From: Gari tellinella
Taxonomy: Eukaryota > Mollusca > Bivalvia > Cardiida > Psammobiidae
DNA length: 64,000 nt
Assembly (NCBI GenBank): GCA_922989275.2
Contig: OV277871.1
Span: 60,347,848 to 60,411,847, forward strand
Direction of reading: 5' to 3'
The notes under the pieces are model-generated. The model did not search any database. It had not been told where the DNA came from and saw nothing but the letters and a program-made list of their open reading frames with translations. A program made the translations under genes and the position numbers. Shown one piece after another: positions 24,043 to 35,598 of this stretch. Every line of letters begins with the position of its first letter. The stretch's first letter is position 1.

Positions 24043-24403
24043 CTACCGGCGGTAGTGGCCCAATGGTTAATACCTTGGACTACGGTACCAGGGGTCGTGA
24101 GTTCGATCCCCCGCCGGACCAGCGGTCTGACTAGGTTTTTTTTTCTGAATCCCCGATAATGTACAGGAATGTTCTTGAGCAAGACATGTACCGCGAATTG
24201 CTCCTCTCCACCCAGGGGTTAAAATGGGTACCTGTGAAGGGTCTGAGTCGGTACTGCGGCTGCATTTGACTGCGCCATATGTTAGCAGTGCTCAATATTG
24301 TAGGCAAGATGGCTCGATGATCAGGGGAGTATATGTACAGTCGGCTGAGCGGTCATTCGGACTGAAAGTAGACTTTAACTTGGTATATTACTTCTTTTTT
24401 ATG
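24043..24403 (+). mobile_element. tRNA-derived SINE, copy 2
   Basis: ggcggtagtggcccaatggt (A box) and gtgagttcgatcccccgcc (B box), then a ~280-bp body collinear with the minus-strand copy at 3714-4056, ending ttggtatattacttcttttt. Minisatellite sequence resumes on both sides. The open frame over the body is shared by both copies because the SINE is shared, not because it is a gene. Confidence 0.8.
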
Positions 24404-26386
24404 CACTGTTCATTAAGGTTGCATGAGATTCCTGTCATAGTGTTAATATTCCTATGTAACTGCTGTATTCTATACCATGTAGACTTAGGTGACATGTAAT
24501 TCATGTCAAAATGCATGGATTTCTATGTCACTATAGTATTCTATACTATGTAAACTGAGGTGACGCGAGATTACTGTGAAAATGAAAGTAGTTCAATGTC
24601 ACTGTAGAATCTATTCTATGTACACTGAGGTGACATGCAATTCCTGTCATAATGCATTGATTTCCATGACACTGTAGTAGTCTTTACTATGTACACTGAG
24701 GTGATATGAAATTCATGTCATAATGCATGGATTTCAATGTCACTATAGTATTAAATACTATGAACGCTGTGGTGACCTGAGATGACTGTGAAAATGCAAG
24801 TATTTCGATGTCATTATAGTATTCAATGCCATGTAGACTGAGGTGACATCAAAAACCTGTTATAATGCAAGTATTCCGATGTCACTATAGTATTCTATAC
24901 TATAACCATTGAGTTGACATGAGATTCATGTCAAAATGCATGGATTTCAATGTCGCTATAGTATTCTATACCATGTTCATTAAGGTGACATGATATTCTT
25001 GTCATAATGTAAGGATTTCTATGTCACTGTTGAATTCCGTACCATGTAGACTGAGATGACATTAAATTACTGTTATAATGCAACTATTTCAATGTCATTA
25101 TAGTATTCTAAACCATGTTCATTAAGGTGACTTGAGATTCCTGTCTAATACTAAGGATTGCTTTGTCACTGTTGTATTCTATACCATGTATACTTAGGTG
25201 ACAACAAACTCCTGCTAAAATGCAACTATTTTCATGTTACTATAGTATTCTATACTATGTACACTGAGAGGACATTTCCGTGCCAATATAGTATTCTCTA
25301 CAATATACACTGCTAAAGGTAACATGAGATTCCTGTCATAATGCAAGGATCCCCATGTCCCTACAGTATTCTCGACCATGTACATTGAGTTGACATTAGA
25401 TCCATGTGATTTTGCATGGATTTAAATGTCACCATGATATTCTTTACTATGAACACTGAGGTAACATCAAATTCCTGTAACATTGCAAATATTTCATGTC
25501 ACTATAGTATTCTATACCATGTACTGTGAAGTGACATGAGATTCCTGTCATATCGCAAGAATTTTCATGCCACTATAGTATTATAGTCCATGGTCCCTTC
25601 GATGGCATGGGTTTCCTGTAATTATGAAAAGATTTCCATGATCCTATTGTTTTCTATACTGTGTACATTGAATTGACGTTAGATTCCATTTATTTTGCAT
25701 GGATTGCGTGTCACCATAGTATTCTATACTATGAACACTGAATTGGCATTACGTAAATTCTGTAATATTGCTAATATGTCCATGTTACTACATAGGTTTC
25801 TACACCATGTACTTTGAAATATTTACATTCACCCTGTAAAGTCTTTATGTAATCCTATTAAAAATATGCAGTACATCTGCCGATGAACCTACACTTCCAA
25901 ACTGGTTTTAGCCAGTTCGGATTTCCCCCGTGCTATTCAAGGACTTCTTCAAATAGACTACATCGGGCACTTAACACTAAGCTCCCATTGGTCGACAGTC
26001 ATATGACACTAGCGGAGTGATACAGACCCATGAGTCGTTGCCATCGCGTTGCTATGTGTGTAAATGGGTTAAGAAAACAACCGCGACCTGTATTTTTATA
26101 ATGTGCTTTGGCAATAGATATTCAAGTTGCACTGTTATTTGTTTGCCGTGTAAGTCTTTTCCATTCACAGAGAGAAAGTTTACTGGAAAAAATCCTGACT
26201 TTTTAATACAGTTACAGAACATGTAGTTGGGACTACTTTCTCACCATATTAAGAAACTGGAATGGCTATTACATCGACATTACATCTATCAAACCTCTTT
26301 GACCGGTATATGATAAATTCTTATACAGAAAAACAAATCTGGCCAATAAACACATTAAATTGACAAGACAGAAAATATAAATATAA

Positions 26387-26522
26387 GGAATAAACAACAT
26401 CTCTTTGCTGCTCATGACGGTATGACTACATTAGCTTCGGGGGTAAACGTTTACGAAATTTACCCCCTGCGAAGCTAATATAGTCATACCGTCATGAACG
26501 TCAAAAATATGTTGTTTATTCC
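26387..26522. mobile_element. 136-bp foldback MITE, nearly perfect palindrome
   Basis: Outer TIRs ggaataaacaacat (26,387-26,400) and atgttgtttattcc (26,509-26,522). The inner arms run from catgacggtatgactac (26,413) to tttaccccctgc...gtcatg (ends 26,496), about 36 bp each with one or two mismatches around an ~11-nt loop. The minisatellite resumes at 26,525. Confidence 0.75.
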
Positions 26523-26979
26523 TATAGTGAAATGAGATTCCCGTTATATTGCAAGAATTTCCATGACAATATAGTATTTTATAGCATGTTTCCTTATGTA
26601 ACCTTATTTTCCTGTCATTTTGTAAAGATTTCCAAAATTCCCAAGATCACTATAGTATTCTATACTTCTTACATTGAAGTGACATGAGAATTTTGTCATA
26701 TTGCGAGGATTTCCATGTAAGTATATATGACAATGGCAATGATTTTAACTGCATCAAGGCCTCAGTCCCATGCCATCCTGTTATAATGATAGGATATAAA
26801 TGTCTCCGTAGTGTTATTCACTATGTACACTGAAGTGACATGAGATTGTTTTCATAATGCAAATATTTCAATATTTTGGTCTTGACAAATGCAAGGCACA
26901 CACCAACTATTAAAGCAATGAGTTCAGCAGTGCAAAAGTTATAAACTATGCTAAGGTTTTGTGACAAAGCCAGACAGGT

Positions 26980-27270
26980 TATTGTTTGTTAAGATCAGAT
27001 TATGCAATCTATGGGCTAATTGGACCCACAAGAGAGAGGGTGGATACAGAAACCCCTGGCGTGATGCCATACGCTTATTATCAGGGTTCTCTGGTTAATT
27101 TTAGATGCCCAGTGCAGAGCACAGATACATTGAACATAGGTTTAGAAAGTCTCATCCGAAGGACTTTGTCAGGCGAAGTATCGAACTCACGACTTCAGGT
27201 ATCGATGTCGATCGGGTTACAGCTGTATCACACCAGACAGACAGATAAACAGACATGCAGATAGGGCAAA
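26980..27270 (-). repeat. Possible tRNA-like SINE fragment
   Basis: On the minus strand, gtgagttcgatacttcgcc near 27,180 resembles a B box, preceded by gtaacccgatcgacatcg. No clear A box. The plus-strand open frame here resembles nothing I know. Confidence 0.25.
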
Positions 27271-27404
27271 AACTGTATGTTCCCAATGCACATATTTTTT
27301 GGGCATAAAAGATGATTATCCCATGATTATATAGATCTTCTTTGAATACTAAGGTAAGTGTAGCCGGTTGAGTTTAAAGTTAAATGGTAAGATATTTGTG
27401 TAAT

Positions 27405-27490
27405 GCACTGATAGTTCAGATGGGAGAGCACTCCCCTGTAATTTAAGGGTCCCGAGCTAGAGTCCAGGTCTGGCTGCATATTTATCTCAC
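27405..27490 (+). repeat. tRNA-like sequence, probably SINE-derived
   Basis: gatagttcagatgggagagc resembles a tRNA D-arm/A box; agctagagtccaggtctgg resembles a degraded T-arm/B box. The cloverleaf is not intact. An inverted tRNA-like segment lies close by at 27,685-27,815. Confidence 0.3.
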
Positions 27491-27684
27491 CATGCTTGTT
27501 TGTGTTTTGATACTGCTTTACACTTCTTTCGAGTAAATATACTAGCAGGGGCAATTTTGAGGTACATCAGAGACTGAACCCGGCTGGTGACTATATCCCG
27601 ACGCCGACGAACCAGTCGAAATGCTAACCCAAAATCCTGAGCGCCAAGGATGGAAGCCATTACTACCATTTTTTAAGTATTTGG

Positions 27685-27815
27685 TTTGAACTCGCAACCT
27701 CCCGCACTGTGCAAAAGTAACACAGATTGGTGAGACAAATGTGCAGCTAAACCTGGGCTCAATCCTTACAGGACGAGGGCTCTCCGTTCTGAGCTATTCA
27801 GGACGCTTCTTAAAA
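27685..27815 (-). repeat. tRNA-like sequence on the minus strand
   Basis: Read on the minus strand: ctgaatagctcagaacggag, gtcctgtaaggattgagccc, then gggaggttgcgagttcaaac (B box). It abuts the left end of the foldback element at 27,817. Confidence 0.35.
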
Positions 27816-27816
27816 C

Positions 27817-30167
27817 GGGAGGCTGAAGTTGGTAGCGTAAACGGAACTGGTTGCCAGTAGCGTAAACGCTACTAGTTTCTAGAAGCCAGTAGCGTATACG
27901 CTACTAGTTTCTGGTTGCCAGTGTCTTTTAAGAAATTTTTTAATTTCCACTGTCCATAAACGACACTGGTTTCTAGAAGCCAGTAGCGTAAACGCTACTA
28001 GTTTCTAGAAGCCAGTAACGTATACGCTACTAGTTTCTGGTTGCCAGTGTCGTTTAAGAAAATTATTAGTTTCCACTGTCCTTAAAGGACACTGGTTTCT
28101 AGAAGACAGTAGCGTAAACGCTACTAGTTTCTAGAAGCCAGTAGCGTATACGCTACTAGTTTCTGGTTGCCAGTGTCGTTTAAGAAATTTTTTAATTTCC
28201 ACTGTCCTTAAACGACACTGGTTTCTAAAAGCCAGTAGCGTATACGCTACTAGTTTCTGGTTGCCAGTGTCGTTTAAGAAACTTTTTAATTTCCACTGTC
28301 CTTAAACGACACTGGTTTCTAAAAGCCAGTAGCGTATACGCTACTAGTTTCTGGTTGCCAGTGTCGTTTAAGAAACTTTTTAATTTCCACTGTCCTTAAA
28401 CGACACTGGTTTCTAGAAGCCAGTAGCGTAAACGCTACTAGTTTCAAGAAGCCAGTAGCGTATACGCTACTAGTTTCTGGTTGCCAGTGTCGTTTAAGAA
28501 ATTGTTTAATTTTCACTGTCCTTAAACGACACTAGTTTCCAGAAGCCAGTAGCGTAAACGCTACTAGTTTCTAGAAGCCAGTAGCGTATACGCTACTAGT
28601 TTCTGGTTGCCAGTGTCGTTTAAGAAAAATTGAATTTCCACTGTCCTTAAACGACACTAGTTTCCAGAAGCCTGTAGCGTAAACGCTACTAGTTTCTAGA
28701 AGCCAGTAGCGTATACGCTACTAGTTTCTGGTTGCCAGTGTCGTTTAAGAAAATTTTGTACTTTCCACTGTCTTTAAACGACACTAGTTTCCAGAAGCCA
28801 GTAGCGTAAACGCTACTAGTTTCCAGAAGCCAGTAGCGTAAAAGCTACTAGTTTCTAGAAGCCAGTAGCGTATACGCTACTAGTTTCTGGTTGCCAGTGT
28901 CGTTTTAGAATTTTTTTAATTGCCACTGTCCTTAAACGACACTAGTTTCCAGAAGCCAGTAGCGTAAACGCTACTAGTTTCTAGAAGCCAGTAGCGTAAA
29001 CGCTACTGGTTTCTAGAAGTCAGTAGCGTATACGCTACTAGTTTCTGGTTGCCAGTGTCGTTTAAGAAATTTTTTAATTTCCATTGTCCTTAAACGACAC
29101 TAGTTTCCAGAAGCCAGTAGCGTAAACGCTACTAGTTTCTAGAAGCCAGTAGCGTATACGCTACTAGTTTCTGGTTGCCAGTGTCGTTTTAGATTTTTTT
29201 TTAATTGCCACTGTCCTTAAACGACACTAGTTTCCAGAAGCCAGTAGCGTAAACGCTACTAGTTTCTAGAAGCCAGTAGCGTATACGCTACTAGTTTCTG
29301 GTTGCCAGTGTCGTTTTAGAAATTTTTAATTTCCACTGTCCTTAAACGACACTAGTTTCCAGAAGCCAGTAGCGTAAACGCTACTAGTTTCTAGTAGCCA
29401 GTAGCGTATACGCTACTAGTTTCTGGTTGCCAGTGTCGTTTAAGAAATTTTTAATTTCCACTGTCCTTGAACGACACTAGTTTCCAGAAGCCAGCTACTA
29501 GTTTCTAGAAGCCAGTAGCGTATACGCTACTAGTTTCTGGTTGCCAGTGTCGTTTTAGAAATTTTTAATTTTCACTGTCCTTAAACGACACTAGTTTCCA
29601 GAAGCCAGTAGCGTAAACGCTACTAGTTTCTAGAAGCCAGTAACGTATACGCTACTAGTTTCTGGTTGCCAGTTTCGTTTAAGAAAATTTTGAATTTCCA
29701 CTGTCCTTAAAGTACACTAGTTTCCAGAAGCCAGTAGCGTAAACGCTACTAGTTTCAAGAAGCCAGTAGCGTAAACGCTACTGGTTTCTAGAAACCAGTG
29801 TCGTTTAAGGACAGTGGAAATTAAAAAGTTTCTTAAACGACACTGGCAACCAGAAACTAGTAGCGTTTACGCTACTGGCTTCTAGAAACCAGTGTCGTTT
29901 AAGGACAGTGGAAACTAATACTTTTCTTAAACCACACTGGCTTCTAAAAACTAGTAGCGTATACGCTACTGGCTTCTAGAAACTAGTAGCGTTTACGCTA
30001 CTGGCTTCTAGAAACCAGTGTCGTTTAAGGACAGTGGAAATTAAAATTTTTCTTAAACGACACTGGCAACCAGAAACTAGTAGCGTATACGCTACTGGCT
30101 TCTAGAAACTAATAGCGTTTACGCTACTGGCTACCAATTCCGTTTACGCTACCAACTTCAGCCTCCC
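27817..30167. mobile_element. Foldback element made of palindromic sub-repeats
   Basis: The outer ends are inverted copies: gggaggctgaagttggtagc...(27,817) and gctaccaacttcagcctccc (ends 30,167). Between them are ~126-bp units (some shorter, ~93 bp). Each contains the perfect 18-nt palindrome AGTAGCGTATACGCTACT, a near-palindrome with TAAA at its centre, and a long-range stem cagtgtcgtttaag / cttaaacgacactg. Orientation flips at a perfect palindrome, CTGGTTTCTAGAAACCAG (29,781-29,798): ~15 units to the left, ~3 inverted units to the right. The layout matches foldback transposons with tandem sub-repeats in their TIRs. No transposase. Confidence 0.85.
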
Positions 30168-30342
30168 ACTACCTTCCTGAGTCATGACATGATCATCTAC
30201 CAAGGAATTTATCATACAAATTCCTGCAATTTTCATTGCACTATTCAGACAACCATAATTGGATAACTTACCTATGATTCTACATTCCTCTTAGTGGCTA
30301 AAACTGTATAGACGACGAGTTAACTGTTTACACACGAAAGCG

Positions 30343-30376
30343 TGACGTCAGCCGAAGCGCAAAAATTGTGACGTCA
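30343..30376. promoter_or_regulatory. Two CRE-like TGACGTCA palindromes
   Basis: TGACGTCA occurs at 30,343-30,350 and 30,369-30,376. Two consensus CRE sites 26 bp apart could bind CREB/ATF proteins, but no gene is visible nearby, so function is unproven. Confidence 0.25.
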
Positions 30377-30509
30377 GACATAAGAATACTGACATTTAGC
30401 GCTAGCCATCCCATTATAGTTAAATAATTAAATCAAAGGAAAAGCAATCCGCTGTGCATTAACTCTTAAAGAAATCTACAATAAAACGTGTCTATTGCAA
30501 TCACTGAAA

Positions 30510-30660
30510 AGAAGGCTAATTGATTGTATGAAAGACAGGTGACATCTTAAAGCAATATGATAGGTAAAGCTGGGAGCTCATGCTTTAAGCAAGTCACCCG
30601 TAATAAACATCTTACAATTAAAACAAATTAGTGGCCGTAATAGAGAGGTTTTACTGTAAT
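30510..30660. repeat. AGACAGGTGAC hairpin repeat, copy 1
   Basis: aaaagaaggctaattgattg, gacaggtgac, a weak stem ending aagtcacccg, then aaacaaattagtggccgtaa and gaggttttactgtaatta. The same order occurs at 56,055-56,240, where the hairpin is much stronger. Confidence 0.5.
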
Positions 30661-30841
30661 TACTCGTCGTTAGGACATGTTTCTTGCAACTTGCTGTCAG
30701 CATTATAACCTGTCTGCATTACGTGTACCCTATTTGACCAATGCCAAATGTTTTAAGACCCATAGTCGTGCTAACTAGCCGTTGACCTTAGATAGCCTTT
30801 CCCAAAAGCCTGTTTCTAATTGTGAGACAGGTGACTACTTA

Positions 30842-31165
30842 AAACAGGTTCAAAGTAAAGCAAAATGTGCCTTAATGCGTATTCTGCTTTATTTTCAGTT
30901 TGCGTTGAGTTGCAGTGCGCCTCCCTACAACGGCCCTCCTAACAACGATCCCCCCTTACAACAATGCTGGCCGCCGGTCTCCCAAATAAAAAGACTTTTA
31001 TGTCTAACGTTTTTACAACTGCAATATCGTCTGTTTGTTATTATTGTTCACAACATTTTGACAGATGAAACATAAAGACGCGTGACGAATACGGTAGTTT
31101 GAACCCAGATCAGACACCGCATGAAGCGATGTATGATCTGGGTTCAAACTATTTGCAAATGTAAG
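30842..31165 (+). repeat. ~320-bp composite repeat with two hairpins
   Basis: Opens with a TTTACTTT-type hairpin (30,842-30,903: caggttcaaagtaaagc / gctttattttcagtttg). The body has ctccctacaacggccctcc and caatatcgtctgtttgtta. It closes with a GATCAGAC hairpin (31,095-31,151: tagtttgaacccagatcag / ctgatctgggttcaaacta-like) and tttgcaaatgtaagc. A second copy with the same body and 3' hairpin is at 40,605-40,895. The open frame through it is not a gene. Confidence 0.65.
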
Positions 31166-31522
31166 CAAATATATACTCAACACTTTATTGGACATCAAAG
31201 TCTATATAACAATTCCCTCCGAAAATCACACACATAATCTTTGTCTCCAACTCGGTGTTGTTGTAGAGAGGAAGCATTGTACAGACATATATCTAAACCC
31301 CGCTTTTCTTTTTCTAATAGGCTATTGATAGATGGAAAAGAACAAAAGATATTTTACTATCCAATCCGAACTGGTATTGTCTCCCAAACAACTACTTAAC
31401 CAGCGAGAGCATTTGTACAGTGCTCCCTCTCTACAGCGACACCCAATGGGAGACACAGATTGTGTGCGTTCTTAGGAGGGAGGCGTTATAGAGAGCGAAC
31501 ATTACGACTTGAATTGCATTTG

Positions 31523-31760
31523 CAAACAGTTTAGATCCAGATCAGACGCCGCGTAACACGGCGCCTGATCTTTATTTAAGCTGTTTGTCACTCTTTATTT
31601 TATTGTTCTATCAGAATCTCCACTTATATGTAACTTTGAGAAAAAACAGCAAACGATATTGCATCAGTAAAAGCGTTAGACATAATTGTCCTGTTTAGGA
31701 AACTGCGGCAAGAGTAGTTGTAAGGATGACCGTTGTAGGGAGGGAATGCTGTATTGTTCA
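31523..31760 (-). repeat. Inverted copy of the hairpin-associated repeat
   Basis: A GATCAGAC hairpin (31,523-31,587: gcaaacagtttagatccaga...agctgtttgt) followed by cacttatatgtaactttgag, aacgatattgc, gacataattgtcctgttt and ttgtaaggatgacc. This is the uninterrupted form of the repeat split at 1465-2240. Confidence 0.65.
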
Positions 31761-32156
31761 TATTGGCAAGTGCTATCGGGCTAGATTATTTCCATTACAA
31801 AATGTTTCCGCTAATCAGAACAAGCATGTGGGGTGTTTTTTCTAATCGTTGAAAATGTCGATTAGCGTTCGGAATGAGGTGACGACCCCGTCTGTGTTCG
31901 GATCGCTAAAGAAAATCTAATTTTGTTTTGTAATCAACTCAGACATTTAGCAACATAATTATCTTAAGCAAACACCTACTAGCGATGGCTTATTTTAACC
32001 TATAAATGTGTGCCTGGATATTTGCTATAAGCATCATGTATGATATTTTGTGAAATAATATATAAATTGATTGATATTGCAACGAACTTTCCATATATAC
32101 TTGCGGACAGAATTTGTAATAGGAAAAAGGAGTGGTCTTAAGCAACTACATGTTTA

Positions 32157-32382
32157 TACAGTGAAAAAAAGCTTATTCTTTCCAATTAGCGCGTTTATGC
32201 TAAAACGTTTATTTCCTTTTTGCAAATAGTTTGAAACCAGATTAGACGCCGAATCTAAACTATTTGTTACTCAGATTAATATAAATCGTAAGGAATTTCA
32301 AATGGTTGCCATTTGCCCCTTTTTATTGCAATTGCAATCAGTTTGCGTTTAAACGGAAAAGAAAAACGACTTCTCCACTGTA
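32157..32382. mobile_element. TIR MITE (TACAGTGGAGA ends), intact copy
   Basis: 226 bp. Left end tacagtgaaaaaaagctt, right end gacttctccactgta. Internal gcgtttatgctaaaacg and gcgtttaaacgg mark the subterminal part of the TIRs. A GATCAGAC-type hairpin (32,223-32,267) lies in the middle. Same family as 3194-5064 and ~62,016-62,278. Confidence 0.7.
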
Positions 32383-32702
32383 CATACAGCAGATTATTTC
32401 ATACGAAATAGTTAACCGTGCAGACCTAATGAGACATCGAATATTGCTGTTTGCTAATGTCTTCTTCTGTGGACGATAGAAGCATTTGTGGATTAACACA
32501 TTCAACCCTTGAGACGTGTATGCCCGTCATCAACAAACAGTGTACATGTTAAGAGTATACTTGTCCTATACGAACAGTATCGACCCTTATCATTGTGTTA
32601 AAATAAAATCATTAAGTCAAACTGACATGACACGTGATTTTTTCACTCTAAAACAGAGGAACTCACCGTGTTTGTACAACGCTACTCCCAGATAGCAGAG
32701 CG

Positions 32703-32867
32703 ACGTTGGCCCAACGTTGGCTAATGGTCGGCATATTGGCACAACGTTGGCGTTGGCATGTTAACATTGGCCCAACGTTGGGCCAACGTTGTACATCCAA
32801 CCATATTTCCTACATAGACGCCGTTGACTATACAACGTTGGCCCAACGTTGGGCCAACGTTGTATAG
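32703..32867. repeat. CCAACGTTGG palindrome cluster
   Basis: Several overlapping ccaacgttgg palindromes. The last is a perfect 40-nt palindrome at 32,828-32,867 with the core ttggcccaacgttgggccaa. Such sequences recur in marine-invertebrate transposon ends (recalled); no complete element is delimited here. Confidence 0.7.
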
Positions 32868-32879
32868 CCAACCATAAAC

Positions 32880-34330
32880 ACACAATTTGATAGAGATCTT
32901 AAAAGTGATTTTACCAAATATGTGGTCCCATTATATTTTAAAAGCAAACCACAACCACACAAAAAATTAATTAAAATTACATAATTAATGCAGTATCCTA
33001 TTATTGCTATAAATCTATTATTATATACTAGATTCTATTTATAACAAGAAGAGCTCTTAATGATTTCTTTAAAATGGGGAAAAAATAATCAATTTACCTA
33101 AATCTACTTTTTTTTCTAGATTAACGTATTCTGTGCGAGACGACACTGTATTTTTATAGACCGTACCATTCGGCTGTGTTTTATACCTATCCATTTTAGA
33201 AAACCACATGCAGACGAAAAGATCCACCCAAATGTGAGTTTATCTGCATGAAATATATACACAAAAGTATTAAGCAACAGATTTCAGTTCATTTAAGACA
33301 GTTGGTTAATAAGTAAACATTATATGTACAACTATTATAAAATAAACATGGATGAGTTTGGGTCCATAACTTTTGAAAGTGGGTGGGGTTGTCCAAATTT
33401 TATTGAGGTTTCTCATTAACTTATTCTTAGTGAATTATTTGTTCATTTAATCATCAGTTAAACATTATATTGTATAATTTTATTGCTAGACCTCGATTGT
33501 AGAGCCACTAGAGGTCAAAATATGACAATTTTGTATACTTTGGTTTGACAGCGTTATAGTTATACAGTCATTTCGTACCCATGCCTTTTCGTACCCTATT
33601 TTTTATTTTACCATTTCTTACTCCTATTTCTTTATTCTAGTTCTGTACAGAGGGGATAATCTCGGTCTTATAAACAGAACAGGTTCCTATGACAATTAAG
33701 CCCCAGAACTCGTCCAACTTTTTTAAATCTGTTTTTAACATTTTACTCATTAGCTCTTTAATGCCTTTATTTTTCTACTTTCTAATTTCTGACAGTCAAC
33801 ATGCCTCAAGTCAAGGTTCCAAGCAGGGTTTTGACTATTTGGAATTTAGATAGATAGACCGTAGGAAGGTCTCTGGGGCCTGCTCTAGGAGAATCGAAAG
33901 GCTGCTTTGTCTCTCCTATGCATGCAGTAGCAATGTCAAAATCTGAAAGGTGCATGATGTGGCTGTTGGCGATCTTATAAATAATATCCATGATTCAATG
34001 GCTTCCAAACCAACAATACGCACATTTTATTTTTAGCTTAAAATCCCTTTATTGATAGCGAGATCGGGATCAAACTTAACCACAACAAATAGCATTCCGA
34101 ATGATTTAAATAAGTGCAAATAAGTTGGAAATAAGTTTACCACGAGGCCACTTGAAGTTTTCAATACTGAAAAACTGATGGGAAAAAAAGTTAAATGTGA
34201 CATTTATATTTAAAACAGAGTAACGAAAAAAGCTTTTTCTGAGGCACAAATTGTGTCGTTTTATTTTTTCCTCTTTTTTTTTTCAAGTGTTGTACTTGAA
34301 CATCATTTTTTGTTTCTTTTATACATGTTT
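32880..34330. other. AT-rich non-coding stretch
   Basis: No open frame of note, no recognised repeat, scattered homopolymers. The minus-strand frame at 33,806-33,991 has no family resemblance. I see nothing I can name. Confidence 0.4.
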
Positions 34331-34339
34331 AGTTCAAGA

Positions 34340-34820
34340 TGTACCCAAATAAACACAAAATATCCCAGAAAATGTTTTTAAAAAAAATCCTTCGGCATTG
34401 CTACATGCAGTTCATCAGCCATTCCATAACAGATCATCTGCCAAAGTTTAACCTATCCCTCTCAAGAATGCACACGTATCAGCACTGCGTAGCATTCCCA
34501 ATGCGTACACATGACATGGACCATCAGATCAATATAGCGTGAACCCGGAACTCGTCGGTGAAGGGAATGTATCCCTAATCATAATGCGGAGCGTTAAGTG
34601 GCAAACGAGCCTAGCGATGTAAGGCTGGCAGACCCTTGACACATAACAGGTTCAGTACAGTGTCACCATGGATATGTTGACGATTATTGCATTACATGTT
34701 ATCAACAGTTTCACTGCCTGTATGGTGGCGATTGCGCAGGTGAACTGGGCGGATAGTCCTGTGTTAAGGTGAAGTAATGACGTGCAGCGTCACGTTCACG
34801 GTCGGTCTGCAAGGGTTCCC
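34340..34820 (-). pseudogene. Tc1/mariner (IS630)-like transposase relic
   Basis: On the minus strand, fragments in shifting frames follow the order of IS630/Tc1 transposases. A region resembling the N-terminal helix-turn-helix part lies at about 34,700-34,790. FTDEFRVHA follows at 34,537-34,563, matching the conserved catalytic FTDESRF block with Ser replaced. Then come DGPCHVYALG and LADDLLWNG, corresponding to the R.W/VMVWGGI blocks. Stops and frame changes throughout; the C-terminal acidic residues were not found. The plus-strand open frame over part of this interval is a shadow. Confidence 0.5.
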
Positions 34821-35147
34821 ATCTCTCATGCATCTGATAAGACGTTCTTTAGAGAAAAAATACACATTGAACTGTCCAGCAACCTGCTGTTGGCCTCGAC
34901 CCTCCAACAGTAGTTCAATAGCTTGCCCCCTCTGAACTTCAGTTCAGTGTACCACACTTCGAAGATGTTGAAAGCAGTTTAAAAACTCAGAAAATCAATG
35001 TCACAACCTAAAACTTACCCCATTGACTGATTTTGACAATTGAATATATCATTATCACAATTATGCACATGTATTTTGCATTTTCATACTTACTCTGGGT
35101 ACGGCAAACTTTTACAAGGTTGAGTAGTTTAATCCACCGGATATTGT

Positions 35148-35598
35148 CAGAGCTGTCGTTGATAGGAACACTATCGATGTATCGCCAATATTTATTCATC
35201 GATCGATTATCGATACACATTTTCAGAGTATCGATAGTTCGATACAATGGAAAAATAAAACTGACTAGAAATGTACTGTTAAAAAAGTTCATTTTCTGAT
35301 TCTACACTGTTATATAGCTTTTGCAAATTACACTCTTGTTTACAATATATTCATATGAAAAAGTTAATTTGTCATGCATTAATGTTGAGAGTTTTGCTGA
35401 AAGTTCATTTACAGGTACATGGTAGTAAGTTTGGTAAAGGTTTAACTTAAAAGTCAATTCAAATAAGAAATACGTTCCAATAACCTGTCTCTAGAGTTAT
35501 TTGAATGTTCAAATTGATATATCTATATATCATCGATATTTGTCTCCCAATATATCGATATTGTTTATATGCTTTTTGCTCAATCAATGACAGCTCTA
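35148..35598. mobile_element. hAT-like MITE with 8-bp target duplication
   Basis: 451 bp. TIRs cagagctgtc (35,148-35,157) and gacagctcta (35,589-35,598). Flanks GATATTGT (35,140-35,147) and GATGTTGT (35,599-35,606) match at 7 of 8. The interior is rich in atcgat. (C/T)AGRGCTGTC ends plus an 8-bp duplication are typical of hAT transposons. The open frames inside, one on each strand, are chance. Confidence 0.65.

Larger units (their letters stand above)
23130..26880 (+). repeat. ~71-bp minisatellite array
   Basis: More than 35 diverged units of about 71 bp. Each carries gtcactatagtattctatac, catgtacactgaggtgacat, gagattcctgtcataatgca and aggatttccat-like blocks. Units degenerate after ~25,800. 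It is interrupted by a SINE (24,043-24,403), a foldback MITE (26,387-26,522) and an unrelated stretch (~25,860-26,380). Non-coding. Confidence 0.9.

Noticed and set aside
24052..24130. Functional tRNA gene
   Set aside because: A and B boxes are good but the acceptor and anticodon stems do not pair properly, and the sequence is the head of a two-copy SINE.
27817..30167. CRISPR-like array (regular repeats of ~126 bp)
   Set aside because: The units are wholly repetitive with no unique spacers, contain internal palindromes, invert midway and lie in eukaryotic DNA.
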